From: Ancylobacter polymorphus
Lineage (GTDB): Bacteria; Pseudomonadota; Alphaproteobacteria; Rhizobiales; Xanthobacteraceae
Assembly (NCBI RefSeq): GCF_022836935.1
Contig: NZ_CP083241.1
Coordinates: forward strand, 1-64,000
Direction: 5' to 3'
Length of the DNA stretch: 64,000 bases
Below, piece by piece: positions 1 to 9,400 of this stretch. The notes under the pieces were generated by a model that was not told where the DNA came from, did no database searches, and was given only the letters and a program-made list of their open reading frames with translations. Made by a program: the position numbers and the translations under genes. How positions within the stretch are numbered: the stretch's first letter is position 1; each line of letters begins with the position of its first letter.

Positions 1-339
1 CATGCGCCGCGCGCGCAGCGGAAACGTCACGTTCTCCGCGACATTCATGTGCGGGAACAGGGCGTAGTTCTGGAACACGATGCCGATGTCGCGCTTGTGC
101 GGCGGCTCAAGGGTGATGTCGCGCTCACCGAGGAAGATCGAACCGGAGGTCGGCTGGACGAAGCCGCCGAGAATGCCGAGCAGCGTGGTCTTGCCCGAGC
201 CGGACGGCCCGAGGATCGAGACGAACTCACCCGGCGCGACGTCGAGATTGATCGCGTCAAGCGCGCGGAAGCTTCCGTAGAATTTGGAAGCGGCCCGAAT
301 GGAGACCCCGACCGTGTCGCGCGCAATCAATCTCGACAT
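1..339 (-). CDS. ABC transporter ATP-binding protein, N-terminal part (cut by window edge)
   Basis: The first 113 residues of an ABC ATPase read from an ATG at 339 and continue off the left edge without a stop. The Walker A motif GPSGSGKTT and the Q-loop segment VFQNYALFPHM are both visible, spaced as in PotA/FbpC-type importers. The N-terminal half closely resembles the second such ATPase at 44-45 kb, so a spermidine/putrescine-type importer is the best family guess. The substrate cannot be told. The HAD hydrolase gene lies 103 bp upstream on the same strand, so the two could share a transcript. The rest of the transporter must lie to the left. Confidence 0.9.
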   Translation of the reverse strand, partial: MSRLIARDTVGVSIRAASKFYGSFRALDAINLDVAPGEFVSILGPSGSGKTTLLGILGGFVQPTSGSIFLGERDITLEPPHKRDIGIVFQNYALFPHMNVAENVTFPLRARRM

Positions 340-442
340 GCTGTCCCGTTTCACACGTTCAGGGGAAGAGTGGGGGCCTCGGCGGGGCCGCCGCGATTGA
401 TGGCGGCCCCGCAGCCGGTTGCTTCGCCGGCGCGCATCGCGA

Positions 443-1159
443 TCACTCTTCCCGGTCCACCGCGTCGGCGAGTTTCACGAGGCTCTCAAAGTGGTAGTCC
501 GGCTCGGTCATAACGGCCGGCGCCGGCGAGCCGCCGAAGCCTTCCTTGCCCATGCGCCGTTCGATCCAGCAGGTGCGATACCTCAGCCGCTTGGCGACGC
601 CGATATCGTGGTACTGGCTCTGGGCGACGTGGAGGTAGTCTTCCAGCTTGTAGCCGTGCGGGCTCTGGCGGCCGCGAGCATAGGCGAAGAACTGGGGGTC
701 CGGCTTGCAGGTCCCGACATCCTCGGCGGTCACCATGTCGTCGAAGGGCTGCTCCATCGTCCGCGCGAAATGACCGAGCGCCCAATTGTCCGAATTGGTC
801 ATCGCGACGAGGCGATAGTGCTTGCGCAGGCGCTTCAGGGCCTCAACCGTATCGGGAAAGGCCGGCCAGGCGGGAATGGACAGGCGAAACCCTTCCACCG
901 TAGCCTCGTCGGCCGGAAGCCCCAGCTCGGCGGCCATGGTGCGGTAGGCCGGCGCCATCATCAGCGGGAAGGGCAGGCCGGGCGTCCGCTCGTGCTCGAT
1001 CCCTTCCGCCTTTCCATAGCTGTGCAGGATCGTCTCGTCGTCCAGCTGCACGCCCGCCCGCTGGGCGATCGGGCGGACATAATCGAGAATGCCGGCCTCG
1101 AAATCGATGAGGGTGCCGACAACGTCGAAGGTTAGGATCTTGAACTCACGGAGTTTCAT
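443..1159 (-). CDS. HAD-superfamily hydrolase, haloacid dehalogenase type II-like
   Basis: A 238-residue HAD-IA protein. Motif I is FDVVGTL at about residues 10-16, with the nucleophile Asp. Motif II is the AMTNSDN segment, and the motif III Lys is in GTCKPDPQFF. Family members are L-2-haloacid dehalogenases or phosphatases; the FDxxGT form fits the type II dehalogenase branch, but substrate cannot be read from sequence. I chose the ATG at 1159 because it begins the usual MKxxEFKxLTFD start; an in-frame start at 1210 would add 17 residues without homologous character and run into the inverted repeat of the shared promoter region. The gene is divergent from the LysR gene at 1268, which is its likely regulator. 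Confidence 0.82.
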   Translation of the reverse strand: MKLREFKILTFDVVGTLIDFEAGILDYVRPIAQRAGVQLDDETILHSYGKAEGIEHERTPGLPFPLMMAPAYRTMAAELGLPADEATVEGFRLSIPAWPAFPDTVEALKRLRKHYRLVAMTNSDNWALGHFARTMEQPFDDMVTAEDVGTCKPDPQFFAYARGRQSPHGYKLEDYLHVAQSQYHDIGVAKRLRYRTCWIERRMGKEGFGGSPAPAVMTEPDYHFESLVKLADAVDREE

Positions 1160-1212
1160 CGAATGCCTGTCCGGTTTGAGAGCGCCGGCAAACGCTAGCC
1201 CGCTTGTCAAAA

Positions 1213-1256
1213 TGACAGAAATGATATGTTCTCATTTGCCTCATCGAATTCTGTCA
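1213..1256. promoter_or_regulatory. Inverted repeats in the HAD/LysR divergent promoter region
   Basis: An outer inverted repeat TGACAGAA (1213-1220) / TTCTGTCA (1249-1256) flanks an inner dyad ATGA-N7-TCAT (1221-1224 / 1232-1235). The inner dyad matches the LysR-type T-N11-A geometry (T1222, A1234). It lies between two divergent genes, where LysR proteins usually bind to control both. Binding itself is inference. Confidence 0.55.
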
Positions 1257-1267
1257 TGGTCAGAGAC

Positions 1268-2122
1268 ATGCGCCTCGACATCGACTCCCTCCGAGCGTTC
1301 AAGACCGTTCTGGAACTGGGCGGTGTCACGCGCGCCGCGCACAAGCTGAACCTGACCCAGTCGGCGGTCAGCCATAAGCTCACGCGCCTTGAGGAGCGCA
1401 TCGGCCGACCCATTCTTCTCAAGGGCAGCAACGGCTTCGTGCCGACCTCCGAAGGGCGGAGCCTGCTGTCCTATGCCGAGCGCCTGATCGCCTTGCATGA
1501 CGAAGCGGCGGCGCATTTCCGATCGTCCGAGCTCGCGGGCGAGGTCCGGCTGGGCGCCACGGAGGACGCGGCCAGCGAGTGGCTGGCGGCGGTGCTTGGC
1601 CGGTTCCGCAGGCTTCACCCGCGCGTATCTCTCAGCATCCGCGTGGCGCAGAGTCTGGTCCTGGAGGAATGGCTGCGCGTGGGCGCGCTCGATCTCGCCA
1701 TGATGCAGATCTTCGTTCACGACAAGGAACCGCACGATCTCGAATTGTGGCGGGAAGATCTGATCTGGGTGCAGTCGACGGATCACCCGTTCACAATTGG
1801 CAACCAGGTTCCGTTCGTCTCTTTCGACGAAAACTGCTTCTACCGCCGCGCGGCGCAGGAGGCTCTGGCGGCCACCGGCCGAAAGCTGGACATCGTGCTG
1901 GAATGCCCGAGCTGCGAGGGCGTGACGGCCGGCGTGCGGCACGGGCTGGGGGTCGGGGTGATAAGCCGGCGGCATCTGAGGCCCGGCCTGACGGAGATAT
2001 CGGACGGGCTTCCGGCCTTTCCGCCCATTTGCCACGTCGCCCGCTCGGGGAAACGGCTGCCCGCGGAGCTCGAGAAAACGCTGATGGAAGCGGTCTCCCA
2101 AGAGATGGTGGGCGAGCCCTGA
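1268..2122 (+). CDS. LysR-family transcriptional regulator
   Basis: A LysR-type regulator of about 284 residues. The N-terminal winged helix reads IDSLRAFKTVLELGGVT..TQSAVSHKLTRLEERIG, followed by a periplasmic-binding-like effector domain. The ATG at 1268 gives the family's normal first residues (MRLDIDSLRAF). ATGs at 1256 and 1226 are in frame but overlap the inverted repeats. The gene diverges from the HAD hydrolase gene, so the hydrolase or the adjacent ABC system is its probable target. An inverted CCCGGCG/CGCCGGG pair lies just after the stop but has no clear U-tract. Confidence 0.88.
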   Translation: MRLDIDSLRAFKTVLELGGVTRAAHKLNLTQSAVSHKLTRLEERIGRPILLKGSNGFVPTSEGRSLLSYAERLIALHDEAAAHFRSSELAGEVRLGATEDAASEWLAAVLGRFRRLHPRVSLSIRVAQSLVLEEWLRVGALDLAMMQIFVHDKEPHDLELWREDLIWVQSTDHPFTIGNQVPFVSFDENCFYRRAAQEALAATGRKLDIVLECPSCEGVTAGVRHGLGVGVISRRHLRPGLTEISDGLPAFPPICHVARSGKRLPAELEKTLMEAVSQEMVGEP

Positions 2123-2411
2123 GCCCCGGCGACAGCGCACGTGACGCCGGGACGGGGGGCTCGGCTCATCCCCGAGGCGGTCGCCCCGGCAGACTGCTCT
2201 CGCCATGGTATCCTGCTCCCGAAAGCGAGCAGCGGTTACACCGCATGCACCCGAACGACTGCGATGGCGCCCGCGCTGTGCGCGGACGCAGGAGGGAAAG
2301 CGCGGCGCTATTTGCCGCTCCGGCTTGGCGTTTGCAGGCCCGAACTGGACCTTCGATGGTCAGAGCAGACCAATCTTCGCCGCCCGGCTCAATTGAAAAA
2401 AAATCGGGCGG
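2123..2411. other. Intergenic stretch without a recognisable gene
   Basis: About 290 bp between two tandem LysR genes. Overlapping reading frames here lack family features. Just before the second LysR gene there is an A-rich run at about 2394-2403. No further feature is visible. Confidence 0.5.
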
Positions 2412-2430
2412 GCATTACATTATGTAATGC
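2412..2430. promoter_or_regulatory. Perfect 19-bp palindrome overlapping the start codon of a LysR gene
   Basis: GCATTACAT-T-ATGTAATGC (2412-2430) is a perfect dyad around one central base. It contains the classic LysR-box geometry ATTAC-N5-GTAAT with T2415 and A2427 (T-N11-A). The ATG of the downstream LysR gene lies inside it at 2427-2429. Binding here would block transcription or initiation, so negative autoregulation is the natural inference. Confidence 0.7.
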
Positions 2431-3389
2431 GCAAACTTCGCCTCGCCCTGCCGTCGATGAATGGCTTCTTCACCTTCGAGGCCGCGGCGCGTTGCGGCAA
2501 TTTCGCCCGCGCCGCCGAGGAGCTCAATGTGACCCCGGCAGCGGTAAGCCGGATGATGGGCCGGCTGGAGGAGCATCTGGGCATCAGCCTGTTCGAGCGC
2601 ATGCCCGGCGGCGTGACGCTGACCGAGGCCGGGCGCATCCTCTACGAGGCCATCTCGCGCGGCTTCTCCGGCATCGAGCATGCACTGCGCGAGATCGAGG
2701 ACCGCAAGACCGGCGTCGAAACGGTCACGCTCTCGGTCTCGACCGGCTTCACCACGCACTGGATCATGCCGCACATGGCGGAGATCAAGCGGGCGTTTCC
2801 CTCGCTCGAACTGCGCTTCCAGCTCATCATGTCGGCGCTCACCGGGCCGGTCACCGATGTCGATCTCGGCATGCGCTTCGTCGACGGGCCGGACGAGCGC
2901 CACGAGGCGAGCTACATTATGCCGGAAATACTGGTGCCGATCTGCAGCCCGGGCTACCGCGAGGGGCAGCGCGGCGCGGTTGCCGACGCGGCACGCCCGG
3001 TGGAGACCCTGATCGATCTGGGCGAGACACAGCCGGACTGGTCGCAGGTGTTCTTCCCCGGCGATCCGGGCGCGGCGACCAATTCGATGATCTTCTCGGA
3101 CTATGCGATCGTCGTGCAGGCGGCGATGCTCGGCCAGGGGGTGGCCCTCGGCTGGCTCAACGTCACCTGTCACTGGCTGCGGACGCAGGCATTGGTCCCC
3201 GCGAGTTCGCGGGTCAAGCTGACCGGCCGGCACTGCCAGTTCGTGCGCTCGCGCGACAAGAAGCTGCGGCCCATCGTTGCCGATGTCCGCGACTGGATGA
3301 TCGCCAGACTCGGCGAGGATGTCCGACACGTGGCCACGCTCTATCCCGAGCTGCAGCTCGACGCGCTGCTTGACGGCGGCAGGGGATAG
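2427..3389 (+). CDS. LysR-family regulator, GcvA-like
   Basis: 320 residues. The N-terminal helix-turn-helix (FEAAARCGNFARAAEELNVTPAAVSRMMGRLEEHLG) is of the GcvA/AmpR branch, whose members start very near the helix-turn-helix, which supports the ATG at 2427. A complete substrate-binding domain follows. The gene stands alone between another LysR gene and the convergent autotransporter gene, so its target is not evident from context. A 19-bp palindrome over its own start codon points to autoregulation, and with so little untranslated leader it may be expressed weakly or leaderless. Confidence 0.88.
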   Translation: MRKLRLALPSMNGFFTFEAAARCGNFARAAEELNVTPAAVSRMMGRLEEHLGISLFERMPGGVTLTEAGRILYEAISRGFSGIEHALREIEDRKTGVETVTLSVSTGFTTHWIMPHMAEIKRAFPSLELRFQLIMSALTGPVTDVDLGMRFVDGPDERHEASYIMPEILVPICSPGYREGQRGAVADAARPVETLIDLGETQPDWSQVFFPGDPGAATNSMIFSDYAIVVQAAMLGQGVALGWLNVTCHWLRTQALVPASSRVKLTGRHCQFVRSRDKKLRPIVADVRDWMIARLGEDVRHVATLYPELQLDALLDGGRG

Positions 3390-3399
3390 AGAACGCGTT

Positions 3400-3430
3400 A
3401 TCCGATCAGATTGGTTCAATCTGATCGGAT
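3400..3430. terminator. Perfect 14-bp-stem hairpin between convergent genes
   Basis: ATCCGATCAGATTG (3400-3413), loop GTT, CAATCTGATCGGAT (3417-3430). It sits 10 bp after the LysR stop and before the end of the convergent autotransporter gene. There is no T-tract on either side, so it may be a bidirectional processing/termination hairpin or a dispersed palindromic repeat. The flank CTCTAGAGC resembles sequence beside small repeats in related genomes (from memory). Confidence 0.5.
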
Positions 3431-3495
3431 CGCACTCTAGAGCCACGCAAATCAGCGTTACGCGAGGCGTGAAGCGTCTTTGCGTCGAGCCCCGC

Positions 3496-6400
3496 TCACC
3501 ACCTGACCCGGATGCGGCCGCTGGCGCCGAGAAGGGAATAGCCCTCCGCGATCTGCGCGTCGAAGCCGGCGGAGAAACTCATCCCGCCACCAATCGTCAC
3601 CTCAAGTCCTGCGTGAAGATCCAGCGCGTCGCTGACGACGGGGATCGGCGACCCCGAGAAGGCAAACCCCGGCGCATCCGCGAAGCTGCGCGACACATTA
3701 CGGTCCGGGCTGAAATCGTGCATCCAGGCCGCCCGCACGAAGGGCGCATAGGTGATGCCGTCCTTGCCGTGCCAGAGGCCATCCAGTTGCACACCGAGAT
3801 AGGTCGGAAGAGCGGTGATCGTGTCGGCGTGATAGGTCAGCCCCTCTCCCAGCGATCCGAAACTCTCGGTCTGCGACCCCAGCCAGAGCTGTGCCGGCTG
3901 GAACGCGACGAAGGGCGTCAGCGTCGTGTTGGTGTCGCCGAGAGCGAAGCCATAGCCGGCTTCGATGCGGCCGCCGAGGAGCGTGCCATCGAAGTCGCCG
4001 CTGGTCGCCAGATCAAGGCCGAGGCCATAGAGGTTGCGGTCGAAGTCCGCCCGGCCATAGCCGAGCGTGGCAATCGCCGAGAGATAGGCCGCGTCCTGCT
4101 GGTAGACGCCATAAGCGCTCACGCCGCCATATTGGGTGGACGTGCTGGCGCCATAGTCGTTCGCCGCGAGTGTGGTGGTGGAGAAATTGCCGGCGATGCC
4201 CGCGAGAACCGGCAGGTCCGGCAATTCGCCATCCGCACCGACGGTCATGCCGAGCAGCGTGCCCGAGAGACCGCCGCCGACGGTCGAGGTGCCCATCGCC
4301 GCCCCCCAGAAATAGGACGCAGCCCCGCCATCCGGGCCGCCATTCGGGCGACCGGGGGCAACCTCCGGGCGCCGCTGGCTCAGGCGCCAGCGGTCCATCT
4401 GTTCGGTCACACTGGCGATCGCGGCCGAGGAGGCGTTGATCATGCTCTGCGGCACCAGCGCGGCCGCCCCGCCCCCGATCGCCTCATAGGCCGTCTCGAG
4501 CGAGCCGAGGGTCGGCATCTCCAGCAGGGCGGGAACGATGGTCTGGAACAGCGCGGACGAGCCCTGCGTCTGGATGTAGCCGACCGCATTGGCGATAGCG
4601 CGCGTGTCGTCCGACAGGCCCACGGGCGTGAAGTCGATGCGTGTGTCGAGGCTGAGCCCGCCGGCCGATCCCGACAGCGAGAAGTCCAGGATCGCCGTAT
4701 CCCCCACCGCCGTCAGGCCGGACCAGTCCATGTCTCCCGCCACGGCGAGGAAGGGCACGGAGAAGAACCCCGGCATTGCCAGATCCGGGCGGTAGAGACT
4801 GCCCTGCACGCTGCCGGAGAGGGCGGCGTTTCCGCTGACGGCGAACTGGTCGGCCTCCAGCGAGATCTGGTCGGTTCGCACGATGAGCCGCCCCGTCGCG
4901 GTCTGGGTCAGGCTGCCGTCGATCGCCGTTGCGCCGAGGCTGGACGCCCCCCGGCGCAGCGTGCCCTCATTGGTCAGCACGCTCTGCGTGCCGCCGAGGT
5001 CGAGCGAGGATCCCGCATAGAGCGTGCCGCCGGACAGGTTGAGCACGCTGTTGGCGAAGCCATCGGCCAGCGACAGGTCGCCGATCAGGCCGCCGCCATT
5101 GGTGATGGCGCTGTACCCTCCGGTGGTGCGGACCGCCATGCCCGCCGCGCCATCGACCGTGGCGATCCAGCCATGGCTGTTCACGTAATTCTCGGTGCCG
5201 TCGCTGACGATGCCGACGCCGCCGACGCCGCCGATCACGCGCGCGCCGCGCCCGATGGTGATGATCGGATCGGCATTGCCCTGCATCAGCACGCCGACCG
5301 CGCCGGCGCCGGTCGCGGTCACCGCCGTCTGGCTCACCAGATTGACCGACACCTTGCCGGACGCCGCCGTGCTGCCATTCACCAGCTCCATGGAGGTGCC
5401 GTTCATCACCAGGCCACCGCCATTGCTGACGGACTGGGCGATGACGCCATAGGCGCCGGCGCCTGTTGTCGAGACGTTGCCATTCACATTGACCGTCACC
5501 GATCCGCCGGTGCCCGTGCCTCCATTAGCGACCCAGCTCGCCGCCTGACCGTCGGAGAGCGCCGCCCCGCCGCCACCGCCGATGGACTGGGCCAACACGC
5601 CAACCGCATTGGTGCCCGAGGTCGTCAGCGCTCCGCCGACCGTCACCTCGACCGCCCCGCCATCGGACTCGGTGACAGGCCCGGCAAAGGTGACATTCGC
5701 GCCGGCATTGGCCACACCGCCGCCGCCGCCAATGCTCTGCGCCAGAATGCCGATCGCCGCGTTGCCGGTCGTGGCGATCGTCCCGGACGTGGAGAGAGTG
5801 ACCGCGCCGCCCGACCCGCTGCTGGTTCCGCCCAGTGTCGTGGCGAGATTGTCCTGCGCGGCCGAGCCGGCGCTGATGCTGGCAATGCCGCCACCGCCGC
5901 CGATGGACTGGGCGAGGATGCCGAAGGCTGCCGTGCCTGATGTCGCGAGGCTCGCCGCCGTGACGTTGACGATGCCGCCATCATTGCCGGTACCGCCGGT
6001 GCCGGCCAGAGTGAGCGTGCCGCTGACCCCGCCGCTGCTCCCGCCCGTGGTGCTGGCCGCGCCGACGCCGCCGCCGCCGCCGACCGACTGGGCGAGAACC
6101 GCCACGGCCGCGGCGCCCGAGGTGGTGATCACATCCGCGCTCGTCACCGTCACCGAGCCGCCGGTCTGGCCGCTGCCGGCGCTGCCGCCGAGCGCCATGT
6201 CGATGGAGGCTTCCGCGCCTCCCGAGGCGCCGCCGCTGGAGGCCCCGGCCGCGCCACCGCCGCCGCCCACGGATTGCGCCAGCAGGCCATAGGCCAGCAC
6301 GCCCTGCGTGGTGATGGCCTCATTGGCCGTCGCGGTGACGTTCCCGCCCGCGCCGCCCGTGCTGCCCGAGCCACCAAGGCCGAAGGCCAGCGCATAGGTG

Positions 6401-9400
6401 CTGTTGCTGGCGTTCACCGTACTGGCGCCGCCCGCGCCACCGCCGCCGCCGACGGACTGCGCGAACAGGCCGGTGGAATGGGCGCCCTGGGTGAGGATCT
6501 GCGCGTTCGAGGTGACCTGCACCGTGCCGCCGGCACCGCCACCGGCGCCGGAGCCGCCGAGCCCCATCGCCAGCGCCACGCCGTCATTGGCGGAAGTGGA
6601 GGTGGAGCTGCTGGAGGCCGAGCTGGTGCTGCCGCCGCTGGAACCGCTGTTGGCGGGGCCCGTCGCCGCCGAGACCAGCGCGCCGCCCGAGCCGCCGCCG
6701 CCGCCCACCGACTGGGCGAAGATGCCGTAGGAACGGTCGCCCTGGGTGGTAATCCCGGTCGCCAGGCCGCTCCAGGCCACCGCCGTATTGACGGTGACGG
6801 TCACGTCCCCGCCCCCGCCGCCGCCCGCGCCACTCCCGCCGAGGCCGAGGCCGATGGACGCCGTGCCCCCTTCGCCCGATGTCGAGGAGGAGGCGCCGCC
6901 CGATCCGCCGCCGCCACCCACCGACTGGGCGAAGACGCCGCTGGAATTGTAACCGCTGGTCGACAGCGTGCCCTGGGTGGTGACGCCGACCGTGCCGCCG
7001 TCGCCCGCGCCCGACCCGGCGCCGCCGATGGACAGCGCCACGCTGGTTTCGCTCGCCGAGGCATTCGTCGTGCTGGCGCCGCCATTGCCGCCGCCGCCGC
7101 CGATCGATTGGGCGAAGATGGCGGAGGAATGGTCCCCCGCCGCCACCATGGTGTCCCCATCATAGAGGTCGATGCCGGTGGCGATGATGTAGGTGTTGGT
7201 CACCGAGACATCGCCGCCCGCGCCGCCGGTGCCGCCGCTGCCGCCGAGGCTCAGGGCGAGCGAGGTGCCGCCATCGCTCCCGGACTGGCTGCCCTGCTGT
7301 CCCCCGCTCGTCCCCGCCGAGGCCGAGGTCGCGCTGCCGCTGGCCGCTCCCGACAGGCTGCCGGTGGAACTGGACGAGGACCCGCCGGAACCGCTGGAGG
7401 AGGAGACGCTGGAACTGGCGACGCTGGAGCCGCCATTGCCACCGCCGCCACCCACCGACTGGGCGAAGATGCCCGCCGCATTCGGGCCGAGCGTGCTCAC
7501 ATAGGCGAGCTGCGACGCGCCGACCGTCACCGTGACCGCGCCGCCATTGCCGCCATCGCCGCCCGCCGCGCCGAGGCTCAGGCTCACCGCCGCCTGCCCG
7601 CCGCTGCCGGCCGTGCTGGACGAGGAGCCGCCATTGCCGCCGCCACCGCCGACCGACTGGGCGAAGATGCCCGCCGCCATCAGGCCGGAGGTCTGGACGT
7701 AGCCATAGGAGGTGAGGTTGATGCTGCCGCCGTCGCCGCCGTCGCCGGCCCCGCCGCCGAGGCTGAACGAGGCGGCGTAAGAATCCCCGTTGGCATTGGC
7801 GCTGCTGGCGCCGCCATTGCCGCCGCCGCCACCGATGGACTGGGCGAGGATCGCCGTGGCCTGGTCGCCAGAGGTGTAGATGGACCCCGTATTGGCGATG
7901 ACGACGGCGGCGCCGTCGCCAGCCGTGCCGCCGAAGCCGCCAATGGTGAGCGCGGCGGCAGTGCCGGCGCTGGCGCCGTCATTGCTGCTTTCCGGCTGGT
8001 CGGTGGAACTGCCGGAGACCGCCGAACTGACATTGGCAGCGTCCTGCCCCGCCCCGGCCCCCGCCACCGAGGTGACGCCGCCCTGAAGCTCCTCCCCGTC
8101 GCCGGCATTGGTGCTGCTGGAGGCCGCGCCGCCATTGCCGCCGCCCCCGCCGATGGACTGGGCGAGAATGCCGTAGGACAGCGCGCCATAGGTCACGAGC
8201 GTGCCGCCATTGTTCACGGTGACAGCGCCGGCATCGCCGCCCCCGTCGCCGAAGCCACCGATGGCGAGGCCGGCCGCATAATCGTTGCTGGAGGCGCTGG
8301 CCTGCGTCCAGCCGCCATTGCCGCCGCCCCCACCGATGGACTGGGCGAGAATTGCGGATGAGTGCATGCCCACCGTGGTGATGCTGCCTGATGTGCTGGT
8401 GTTGCTGTTCACCGTCACCGTGCCGCCGGTGCCGCCGGTCGAGCCGCCGCCGCCAATGGCGAGGGCGACCGAGGCCGTGGTGGAGGTCGCATTGGCATCG
8501 GCCGAGCCGCCATTGCCGCCGGAGCCGCCGATGGACTGGGCGATGATGCCGGCCGACTGGTCGCTGAAGGCGCCGGGCGTGCCGGTCTGGATCACACCGG
8601 ACTGCGTGACCGTGACCGTGTCGCCGTCGCCGCCCGGCGCGGCGACACCGCCGAGAGCGACGCTGGCCGCCGCGCCGTCCGTGCTGTCGCTGATGCCGGA
8701 GAGGCTGAAGGCGCGGCTCGACCCGCCATTGCCGCCGGCGCCGCCGATGGATTGCGCGAGAATGCCGGCGGAGAGATAGGCGCTGGTGGAGATGTCGGCG
8801 GCGGTGACGGTGACGGTGCCGGCCCCCTCGCCGCTGCCGGCGATCCCGCCGGTGGCGCCGCCACCGCCCACCGACACATTGGCGTCGCCCCCGCCTGTGG
8901 CACCGGAACCGGCGATGGCGAAGCCGCCATTGCCGCCCGTGCCGCCGATGGATTGCGCGAGAATGCCGATGGACTGGCCGGCGCGGGTGCTGACCGTGCC
9001 GGACGCCGTGACGTCGACCGTGGAGGAGCCGCCGCCATTGCCGCCGCTGCCGCCGACGGCGACGCTGGAGGCGAAGACGACAGAGCCCGCCGCCGAGGCG
9101 GTGAACCCGCCATTGCCGCCATCCCCGCCGATGGACTGCGCGATGATGCCGGCCGAGAACAGGCCGTTGGTCGCGGTTTGGCCGTTGGCCGTCACCTGGG
9201 CCCCGTCGCTGCTGCCTCCGCCGCCGCCGGGGCCGCCGATGCTGACGGGGGCGCTGGCGCCAGAGCCGAGGGCGCCGGCGAAGTCCCAGCCGCCCGTGCC
9301 GCCATTGCCGCCGATGGACTGGGCGATGATGCCGGCCGACTGGTTGTAGCCGTTCGAGGTCACATTCTGCGTCTGGATGATGACATTGCCCGAGATGCCG

